Assembly: GCA_017165825.1 (NCBI GenBank)
Contig: CM029367.1
Location: 16,296,810 to 16,360,809 of the forward strand
Direction: 5' to 3'
DNA: 64,000 bases
Source of the DNA: Hepsetus odoe
Taxonomy: Eukaryota > Chordata > Actinopteri > Characiformes > Hepsetidae
In this document: piece by piece, positions 11,011 through 19,691 of the stretch
Position numbering within the stretch: position 1 is the first letter of the stretch
Layout: the number at the start of each line of letters is the position of its first letter
The notes under the pieces: model-generated
The model's database searches: none
Seen by the model: only the letters and a program-made list of their open reading frames with translations
Told to the model about the DNA's origin: nothing
Translations under genes and position numbers: made by a program

Positions 11011-14000
11011 CTATGCACACAGCAGGACAAAAAGAGGAGTCACAATTTGAGGGCATATGTTCAATTGTAAATATACCATATCTCCAAAAAACATTTTCCA
11101 TCCTATTTATTAATAATAATAATCCTTTATTTATAATCCCACAAATGGGAAATTCACTCTCTGCATTTCACCCATAGACACATGTGCAGCAGTGGGCTGC
11201 TATTGAAAGCGCCCGGGGAGCAGTGATGGGGACGGCACCTTGCTCAAGGGTACCTCAGGGCAACCTACTGGGAAGGGGTTCGAACCCCCGATCCTCCAAT
11301 CATGTGGCTGACGCCCTAACCACTAGGCCACCGCTGCCGCTGATTTAGGGAATCAGGTTAAAGGGATGGTTTCCAAAGTTTTCTTTTTTGGCCTAGCGAT
11401 AAAAGGCTAATGCAGGAAACAAGTAATGGAACACATAACTCTTTTTAGGAGACTTTTGCCGCATCCAAGGGGGGAAAGTTCCACATTATTACCCTTAAAT
11501 TCAGAAGAGAGGTTGGATGTGTAGTTGTCTACAATGTAGCATCCATATGAACACTCTATGTCATGTATTATATTTTTAAAGTTCATAGTAATGAATGAAT
11601 TTTTTTGGAAGTATGTAAAGAAGATAGCTTAAAGTTTAAAATAATTGAATAGATTACTTGTTTGAACGTATGGATTCATTTTGTATCAAGATTTTACTTT
11701 ATATTCTTCTTATGTGTTATTTAACCTTAAACAAGAGCATCACTTTTTTGGCAGTTTTATTTTTAAGAATGAAATTGACTGATCTTTTTTTCTTATTGCT
11801 TCACAGTTTGTTTTACTGTAATGTTGTTTGACATGAATTCCAGCCAATAGTACATTTTACTTGTTGGATTTTCTCATGTTGATCAGTGAATTAAATAAGC
11901 ATATCGAGAAAAACCTGTATTCAGTACAAATGGCAACATTATTTTACAGAATGAACAGGTTTTCTAGAAAATGAGACTAAACCATATTTTCATGTCATTA
12001 CCACAAATTCTTCCATGAATTCTGAGCTATGTTTTCACTTTTGGAGTGAGTGATTACCTGTGCAATGGAAACTTTTGCCTGTAAACCTGTTCTACAAACA
12101 GGAACTACAGCTTTACTTACACTCACCTTTCATACAGGGCTTTAAAAACATTTTAGGTTTTAAGCTCTAATTATTAACATAATATATTTATGTAGTGAAG
12201 AAAGAAGTAACTTACACTGCAGAAAGTTTTCCCTTGTTTTTGGTTCCAGAATGTGCAGAATCTGAATTTCTCTAACTGTGAAGGAAGTAAAAAAAAAAAA
12301 AAAACAGTAAACGAGATGACCCCATCCACAAATAAAAATAGATTACAGAACATATATCTAATTTGACCAACCTGACAATGAGATCTTATTCAGTTCCTCC
12401 TTACTTACATCCTCTAACTGCACTTTAAGCTCTGAGATGGCTTTCTTTGCTTTTTCAAAAGAGTGTTCTTGAGTCACTGTCACCTTGGACAAGTCTTCAT
12501 ACCCTGAGGGAGCAGAGAGAGATTGCCAACTCTGTGGATGGAATAGAGATGTCATTGTCATTCTTCTGTATCTTCTGTTATCGGCTATGTTGCATTTTAA
12601 TTATGCCTTAACATATTACTATTCTATCCCATTATAATGCATGGTGATCTCGCACAAAATCCTGAATGTACACACTTTTCCTTTTGAAAACCTCTTTAAG
12701 AGGAACTTTAAGAGGGTCTTTTATTCCCACTACCTGTAGGAAATGGATATGATCATCAGAGTTTGAAAGCATCTCCAGGGCATTGTGTTTCATCTTTAGC
12801 AATGTGATCTCTTCCTCCATGCGCTCCAGGTGTCTCTCAGCCTGACCCATCAGAGCTGCCTCCTGAGCTCGGATCATCTCCTTCACCTCTGCGTACCTCC
12901 TCTCCAGTGCTCGCATCAACTCTGTGAAGATCCTCTCGTTCTCCTCCAGCACATTCTGAGATGAATGCTGTGGAAAAACAGTAGAAGAGTGTTCAGCTGA
13001 GCTAGAGACACAATCTGGTTAAAGAGGTAGAGAGGGGGATGTGTCAGTGTGCCACGCTGCCTCTATTAAAGGCCCACCTTAAGAGACTCCACTGCCTCTC
13101 TCAGATCTTGCCACTTCTTCACTCTCTCGTCAATCTTCTGCTGAGAGGCCATCAGTTTAGCCCCAAGCTGTTTCTGCCCGTGTGGATGAGAGGAAACATA
13201 TGAAGCAGTGGTTCAACAAGAATACCCTGTTCCTGACCCCAAGTAGACTAAGTAGACACTCAGCCAGTGCATGTTGGGTGTCTATAGTCTATAGTTTTCA
13301 TGTTACATTGCGTATTATCTTTTGTAACACATTTTGTGTTCGTTTTGTGTTTAAAATGATTTAAACAGGCAGTTTGTGCAATGCTAACTAGCAAGCTATA
13401 CATTTCCATTGCCCGTTAGCTACAATAGCTGCAGTGCAATGACAAAGAAACTAACTTTACACCAACCATGTCTGATCAACTATATTTGGGGAGACATTTG
13501 AATGAATTTTTTTACTGAATTATTTCTGCAATGTGTCCTGCAGGTGCTTTGGACCCCAAGCCACTAGGAGGCCTAGATTTTTTTTCTTTTATGCAATGTA
13601 TATAATTTAATTTGTCAGAAAATAAAGTCAGTAGTTTAAATGACATTGTTTCTTTATCAAAATGAAAGTATTTGTCATGGATTGGTTTTGTTTAGGTTAC
13701 AGTAGAGGGCGCTCTGCTCTGACTGAGCACACCTAGGCTCACCGGGCACATGTGTGCTTCATTGGAGCTGGCTATTTAAGCCCCAAAGAGACAGACCAGA
13801 GCGGGGCAAGTAATGTTGGTTTTTTAGGCCCTTTTGTTTTGGTTACAATGGAAAATAAAGTCTTGTTCTTGATCCCTGGCTCTGCGTTGACGTCCTACCC
13901 GCACCACACCAGCGTTAGAGTATTACACATTAAAGAATTATTAAAATTCTATTCTTGAATATAAAGTAAAGTAGGATGTCTCCAAAAGGCCCCCAAATGT

Positions 14001-14627
14001 CAGCATTTCTGCAAGAGTTTGAAGGAGTTCTTACTACACTATCAAAAAACATCAAATGAAAGTTAAACTCATGTTCTCACTGTCATTCAGGGCCTTGACC
14101 TAAACATTCTCAAGGGTGTGTGCACAGCATGGAGCAGAAGCAATGTTTTACTGCCTCTGTAGGTAAGCGTTAAAACTAGGATAGTAGTTTAGAAACGTAG
14201 AGGAAAATACATTATTCACCTGCTTCTCTGTCCTTTCGGCTGCAGCTGAGACAATGTCATGTTTTTTGTGTTCTTCCATGATACACATAACGCAGACACA
14301 TGTCTGGTCAGAGCGACAGAAGACTTCCAGCAGTTTGTCATGTTCAGCACAGATCTTCTCTCTCAGCTGCCCAGTTGCTGTGACCAGCTTGTGCTTCATC
14401 AGGGCTGGGTACTCATAGTGGGTCTGCAGGTGGGTCTCACAGAACGAGGTCAAGCATGTCAGGCAGGACTTCACAGCCCTCATCTTCTTGGCCAGGCAGA
14501 AGTCACACAGTACATTGCGATGACCATTCTGGCTGCTGGGCCTAGGGGTGCTGTATGAATCGCTCCTCTGATACTTCCCCGTTGTGCCATACCGGCCATG
14601 GTCAGTCATACTGCTGCGGCGAGACAT
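10484..14627 (-). CDS. RING-less TRIM protein: two B-boxes, coiled coil, PRY-SPRY
   Basis: Six exons join in frame to about 494 residues: 14627-14220, 13173-13078 (96 nt), 12967-12734 (234 nt), 12531-12372, 12275-12216 (60 nt) and 11010-10484. The 96/234/60-nt series is the usual TRIM core. Residues 1-40 are Ser/Arg-rich. Residues 41-80 form a B-box1-like Cys/His cluster (CDFC, CLTC, CETH). Residues 93-126 form a B-box2 (CAEH...FC...D..C..C...H..H). Helical coiled coil spans about 137-250, and PRY-SPRY 320-494 (LYLTEGN, YYWEVNWSG, KIGVYLDHKAGVLEFYS). No RING domain is encoded in this exon or visible upstream. TRIM proteins of this shape (TRIM16-, TRIM29- or fish TRIM25-like) are mostly cytosolic innate-immune regulators. 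Its nearest upstream neighbour is tlr4, on the same strand. I cannot assign one-to-one orthology. Confidence 0.88.
11150..11341 (-). repeat. tRNA-derived SINE in TRIM intron 5
   Basis: A reverse-oriented copy with CGCCCGGGGAGCAGTGATGG, GGTTCGAACCCCCGATCC and CCTAACCACTAGGCCACCGC. It is followed on its left by an AAT-rich stretch and TAATCCCACAAATGGGAAAT, another fragment of a dispersed repeat. Confidence 0.85.
12216..12531 (-). CDS. TRIM gene exons 4-5 (linker)
   Basis: Exon 4 (12531-12372) starts SWQSLSAPSGYEDLSKVTV, a typical TRIM linker. Exon 5 (12275-12216, 60 nt) encodes REIQILHILEPKTRENFLQ. An alternative donor inside exon 4 (GAT|GTAAGT, near 12411) exists but would break the frame into exon 5. 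Confidence 0.75.
12734..13173 (-). CDS. TRIM gene exons 2-3 (coiled coil)
   Basis: Exon 2 (13173-13078) encodes 32 residues, KQLGAKLMASQQKIDERVKK and onward. Exon 3 (12967-12734) encodes 78 residues, including ENERIFTELMRALERRYAEV. Both are charged, heptad-like helices with exactly the 96- and 234-nt sizes seen across vertebrate TRIM genes. Confidence 0.85.
13673..13919 (+). mobile_element. Candidate solo LTR in TRIM intron 1
   Basis: A 247-bp block begins TGTCATGGATTGGTTTTG and ends CCAGCGTTAGA. It is flanked on both sides by the 5-bp direct repeat GTATT (13668-13672 and 13920-13924). Inside it, CTATTTAAGCCCC is a TATA-like box and GGAAAATAAAGTCTTG a poly(A)-signal-like string, in the order expected for an LTR. 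No internal retroelement genes are present, so it is best read as a solo LTR. The end would normally be ...ACA, so one substitution has to be assumed. Confidence 0.65.
14220..14627 (-). CDS. TRIM gene coding exon 1 (two B-boxes)
   Basis: This exon encodes 136 residues from MSRRSSMTDHGRYG to AERTEKQ and ends at CAG|GTGAAT. The frame stays open further upstream to 15005, but that part is low-complexity hydrophobic translation without a domain. The ATG at 14627, followed by the Ser/Arg-rich leader and the first Cys pair at residue 41, is therefore the preferred start. Confidence 0.85.
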
Positions 14628-16230
14628 GTTGCACCTCCTGCAGTGTAAATCCACAGGCAAGATCTCTAGTTTCAATGAAACCGTCGTGTCACAGGCTTTA
14701 TAAGGTGGAATGTGAACGATAAACAAACTCGAGGATAAACCAGTATGCCTTGTTGGAGGAAAAACTGGAAAGGTGAGGCGGATAATGAAATGTGACTTTT
14801 GTTCAAACAAAACCTTTGGAGGATGGAGAGTGAGGTTAAAAAACGACAAAAACATAAATAAAAAAGACATGCCATAGTAGTAAACACATTCCATGTAAGG
14901 ATAACTTACTGCCCAGAAGAGAAGAACGGATGTGGTTTTTTTCATGTTCAAAATGTTAGTCACATAGCAAAACAAGGAACTCAAGAAATGTAAAAAAAAA
15001 AACAAAAAAAAAGTACTGGTAATTTTATTTCATTGAAAGCTTTTTGCGTGGAATGCTGACAGTCTACAAAAGGGACGGGAACTCTAACCCTTTATAAACC
15101 CTTTGTAAAAAACTGGAGCATCACCTTTGTTTGTATTGCAAATCATGAGAATGATGAGAATCAACAGAAGCTTTTTCACAGGAAAGTGTTGCTTGCTATT
15201 TACAGCATTATAGAGAAAAAACATGCTTTTAACTTTTGGTTTCTGCTCAGGTCTACATGTGGAAGTCTGTGCAAATCACTAAGGCCTATGGACAACATGG
15301 GCTTGCTGCCAACAACAACAAGATTTTTAAAGGAGTATGCACTTAAAGGTTCTGCCATTTTTGCACAGTCATTATTACCCAAACTTTTTGAGCTATCTGC
15401 ATGAGATTTATTCTATAGAGGGTATTACCTTGTTTAAGAATGATTTTTGTTACCTTTTGTTACAGAAGTGTAAAGTCAGATTCAAGGAAGCAAAAATGCA
15501 AACACGTCATCTCATGCAAACAGCAAACTGTAAATGAAGGTACTACATATTGGTGAATATTTCCAGATGCTACTAGTTGCATATGTCATATCTGGTTGAA
15601 AGTGAAAAGCAATATCATTTTTTTCTTCTGATTAATTTATTAAAGAATATTTGTGTGGTTTACCTTTAAGAAGAAACCTCTTACAAGCCATGAGTATTAT
15701 GAATGGTGGGAGAGCTATGGACTGAATATTGTTGAGTCCCCAAGTTCCCACATTTTTCCCTATTAGAGGACAAAACTGCAAAGGGACAGAACATTTCCAG
15801 AAACCTTTCAAAACAGTTCCATGGAAATTTAAGCTTGAGAATTATGAAAATATCTCAGGTTGGAAATTTTCGATGGGATTTAACGGTAATGTATGTGGGA
15901 GTTAATGAGAATTTACAGGAAATTTAGACAGATCAGAGTCACAAGGTAGACACATAGACAAACATGCTTACATATACACAGTCGCACTAAGGGGACAATT
16001 TAGCATCTCCAGTACACCTGCTGTCCAGTTTATTTCCCATTTTTCCTGCAAATGAACCCCCATGGGAAGTTTCCAAATCTAAAATTCCTGTAACATATAC
16101 ATCATAACCCTGAGAGGTCATTATGTGGTACTTTAAAGCACATTTTATCCACATTATCCAGTAAATATGGAACTGCAACCTATTAATGTAATATGACAAG
16201 CTGTAAAAAAAGAGAATAACAAAACAAAAA

Positions 16231-16254
16231 ACACACACACACACACATACATGC

Positions 16255-16306
<52 letters not shown>
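16231..16306. repeat. (AC)n then (AT)n microsatellite bordering the gap
   Basis: ACAC units run into pure AT units up to the first N. AT units reappear after the gap at 16701. The gap most likely represents an unresolved AT-repeat expansion. Confidence 0.9.
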
Positions 16307-16700
16307 NNNNNNNNNNNNNNNNNNNNNNNNNNNNNNNNNNNNNNNNNNNNNNNNNNNNNNNNNNNNNNNNNNNNNNNNNNNNNNNNNNNNNNNNNNNNNN
16401 NNNNNNNNNNNNNNNNNNNNNNNNNNNNNNNNNNNNNNNNNNNNNNNNNNNNNNNNNNNNNNNNNNNNNNNNNNNNNNNNNNNNNNNNNNNNNNNNNNNN
16501 NNNNNNNNNNNNNNNNNNNNNNNNNNNNNNNNNNNNNNNNNNNNNNNNNNNNNNNNNNNNNNNNNNNNNNNNNNNNNNNNNNNNNNNNNNNNNNNNNNNN
16601 NNNNNNNNNNNNNNNNNNNNNNNNNNNNNNNNNNNNNNNNNNNNNNNNNNNNNNNNNNNNNNNNNNNNNNNNNNNNNNNNNNNNNNNNNNNNNNNNNNNN
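16307..16700. other. Assembly gap (394 N)
   Basis: A run of N flanked by AT repeats on both sides. Open frames drawn across it are meaningless. Confidence 0.99.
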
Positions 16701-16769
16701 TATATATATATAATTAAAATTATATATACAGTTAAAAATCAGTTACAAACAAAACATTTTTAACATTTG

Positions 16770-16775
16770 TTTATT
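16770..16775 (-). terminator. Candidate poly(A) signal of tlr4
   Basis: AATAAA on the minus strand, about 70 bases after the tlr4 stop codon. If it is used, the 3'UTR is very short. Confidence 0.45.
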
Positions 16776-16842
16776 TATATGACAGACAATTCTGGTTGCC
16801 AAATAAAAGTAACCAGACATTTAAAAGAGGGAGCTGGACATG

Positions 16843-19048
16843 TCAATTCCTCTTCATGACAGCTTTTCTGAGACGAACCCAGAATATCATGCTACTCACT
16901 GGATTCTCGCTCCATTTCAGATAAGTGTTATTTTTTAGGTGCTTATGAAGCCCATATATTTTCTTGGTTTTTTCTTCCTCCACATTTTCCAGAATAATAA
17001 TAATGATGTTGGAATTGCCTTGCGTTACTAGCCAGGACTGGGCAACTTCGAACTCAAACTGACACCATGAACTCTCAATGAAGTGTTTAGATACAACCAC
17101 TATAATTTTACGACTGCCCAAAATGCCCTCATCTATAATGTTGGCTGTAATGGCCTTGCCTGCTTCAAAGTCCCGCACATGGAGGCACAGGTGGATAGGT
17201 GGAAATCCATTTTCCAGATTTTCCACCAGTTCATCCATTACCCAGCCATCATCTTTGCTGGAGTAGATCACAAAGGCATCATAGGAAAATTCCTGCTGCC
17301 TGGAGGCCCGGTAACCTCTTAACAGGATAAAGCCATACCGCAGGTAAAACTGGAACTTGTAGCTCAGAACTGCTGCTAGAAAAAGAAGAACTACAGCACA
17401 TGTGGGTACAACAATTGCAAGTGTTCTGATATGTACACAACTTTCTGTGTCAAAGTCAATGGCTCTCATTTTTGAATCTTCAAATAACATTTTACATAAA
17501 ATATTATTTGATCTGGACATTATTTGCTGATGGCTAGTGAGCCACAAGATGAAATCTAAATGTGAACAGGAACAATCAACTGGATTAAAGGACAGGTCAA
17601 AAACTGAGAGATTTATTGGCAGATTGTGGAGGACGTCAAGTGGGATGCTGTCAATGTTATTTGTTTGTACTTCTAATAATGTTAAACTTTTCAAACTTGG
17701 ATGGGTTAGAAAATCCAAAACTGTCAGTCTGTTTTGGTTAAGGAATATATGCTGAAGCTTTGATAGATCTTTAAAGGTTCTCCAGCTTATGTTCTTAATA
17801 TTACAATTAGAGATGTCAAGAATTTCCACATTGGTGAGATTTTCAAACAAAAATTTCAAGGCATCTCCTTGGAAGTTGCTGCCTGCCATTTTTAATACTT
17901 TAAGATTGTTTGTACTACCAAAGGTCATGGTGCTCCTAAAGATCATATCTGAATATGAAATATCTAGAAACTGTAAATGGGGGAGGTCCTTAAAAAGTTC
18001 AAATTGCACACTGATGCCACTTAAATGCGTGAGGTGGAAATCTAAAACTTCTACAGAAGAAAGTCCGTCAAAAGGTTGTTGGTTCATTTGGACTAAACTA
18101 TTCACACTCAGGTTAAGGCTACGTATGTTTGGCATCCCTCTGAAATAGTTTGAACAGCAGTTATTAAGAACAATTTTGTTTCTACTTAGATTTACATGCT
18201 GGAGTTTGGGCATGTCAGTGAGACCATAAAAGAACAAATAGTTGTTCCCAACCACCACAAGGCTTTCTAAAGAATGTAGATGTGAAAGTTCTAGTGACAT
18301 GGGTGACAAATTGTTAAATAAAGAGAGTTCTTTGACCTGCTGAAAGGGAACCATTTTCATTGTTCTCATATTGGTTTTTTCAAGAGTGATCTTTGTTGCA
18401 TTGACGGTACAATGGAGATCAGAAGCTGGCCAGGTAACTTGGAGAGAATCTAATTCTCTGTAATCAACAGAGCAAAAACTATCCAGATAATAATCATCAG
18501 ATGTCTTTGGTACGTCATCCAGTAAGTAGGTTCCAATTATGAGTTTCCCAACTTTAAGCCCACTCAAGGCTTTCAGACCATCCCTCTGTGCATCCATTGA
18601 AATAAAAGCACTCCGTATGTAAAGCTCCCCAAGATGAATGTTTTGAAATGCTCCCGGTTCTATGTATATTATTGGGTTCCGTGAAAGTATTAACGTCATA
18701 TTTTTCCTCATTTCACGAAGAATATTTGTGTTATATACTTTTATGGTTGAAATGTTGTTAGCATGAAGATCAAGTAACCGTAAGTCCTTGAAGTTTTTCA
18801 TGAAAGGTGGAAGATCCATAGACTGAATGTTGTTAGAGCCAACGCTTAGTTCCTGAAGATTGATGAGATTGTTGAACTCAATATTTAAAGAGGCCAGGCT
18901 GGTGTCCGTGAGAACTAATCGGTGTAGATTCTGTAATGAGTTTAAGCCATTAAGTCCTATATAGGAGATGGGGTTTCCAGTAAGAATTAGAGTGGTCACA
19001 TTTTGTACATTATGGAAAGCATCTGCAGCAATTTGGTGGATGTGGCAT
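16843..19048 (-). CDS. tlr4: tlr4 exon 3 (most LRRs, membrane helix, TIR)
   Basis: A 2206-nt exon after the acceptor TTTGCCTTTCAG. It completes the split Arg and continues CHIHQIAADAFHNVQN. It encodes all remaining LRRs, the cap, the membrane helix and the TIR. No stop or frameshift interrupts it. Confidence 0.93.
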
Positions 19049-19691
19049 CTGAAAGGCAAAAAAATGCCAAATGTGTAATCAATGCTGGTCTAAGACAGTG
19101 GATAGCATTATAGAGCATCTTAATACTGTTGTAGTTTCACCCACAATGGGATAAGGCAAAGGAGTCTCCTACTGAGGTGTTTATCTCTATAAAGTCAGAC
19201 TTTGTGCTTAGAATTGCTAAGATATGAACACAGATGTTATTCTGGAACAGATCTCATAAACACCTTACTGTGAAAGAAGTTAATTTACCTTGTGAGATCT
19301 AGAAATTGCAGATCATGCAGTTGAGGGAATATAGACCTGTGCAATTCAGGCAAGAAGTTAAAACTGAAGTCCAGCATCTCTATGGAGGACGGAATACTGG
19401 TAGGTATGTAGGTGAGATTCATCCCTTCACACGAATAGTGTCCAACCTGTTTAATCTGTCCGTTAAACCATAAATACCAAAGAGTTAAGCACATCATGTT
19501 CTGTGAAAACATGTTTAATGGTTATACACAAATAAGAACATGAAAGCGTATCGTATCAAACAATAAACAGCCTTATATCTGCTGTTAAGTTCCAGACTGG
19601 AGCATACCTGTGTGCACTGCTTTCCATTTCCAGCTTGAATGAGAATAAAAACCACAAAAAGCGATAGCCCTCCAATAGAATAATAAGCCAT
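16843..19691 (-). CDS. tlr4: Toll-like receptor 4
   Basis: Three exons (19691-19608, 19446-19289, 19048-16843) join in frame to about 815 residues, the usual TLR4 length and exon count. Exon 1 encodes a signal peptide (MAYYSIGGLSLFVVFILIQA). Leucine-rich repeats fill about 45-565. An LRR C-terminal cap with NPVDCSCSHLDF spans about 569-618. The membrane helix is near 624-643, and the TIR domain spans 668-815 (SYDAFVIYSSKD in box 1, RDFEAG in the BB loop, FWVRLRKA in box 3). In mammals TLR4 with MD-2 senses lipopolysaccharide at the cell surface and in endosomes and signals through MyD88 and TRIF adaptors. In zebrafish, LPS sensing by Tlr4 is reported as absent or altered. The BB-loop Pro is Ala710 here. 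Exon 2 could begin nine bases earlier (19455). The copy looks intact. Orthology to a particular fish paralogue (tlr4ba, tlr4bb or tlr4al) cannot be settled by eye. Confidence 0.93.
19289..19446 (-). CDS. tlr4: tlr4 exon 2 (LRR N-terminal part)
   Basis: Encodes VGHYSCEGMNLTYIPTSIPS through LQFLDLT and a split Arg codon, with donor AG|GTAAAT. The YxCxGxxLxxIPxxIP pattern is the LRR N-cap typical of TLR4. The acceptor may be ATTAAACAG (chosen) or GGACAG, nine bases upstream. Confidence 0.85.
19608..19691 (-). CDS. tlr4: tlr4 exon 1 (signal peptide)
   Basis: 28 codons from MAYYSIGGL to GNGKQCTQ, with donor CAG|GTATGC. The hydrophobic core is followed by Ala-Gly, a plausible signal peptidase region. 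Phase 0 agrees with exon 2. Confidence 0.85.

Larger units (their letters stand above)
14628..16769. other. Intergenic DNA between the TRIM gene and tlr4
   Basis: This is AT-rich DNA with no supported exon. It was read for a RING exon on the minus strand and none was found. It contains the AC/AT microsatellite and the assembly gap at 16231-16712. Confidence 0.6.

Noticed and set aside
14628..15005. Upstream extension of the TRIM first exon frame
   Set aside because: It is hydrophobic low-complexity translation with no RING-type Cys/His pattern. The Ser/Arg-rich start at 14627 fits RING-less TRIM proteins.
16251..16763. Tyr-Ile repeat open frames spanning the gap
   Set aside because: Artefacts of AT repeats plus N bases.
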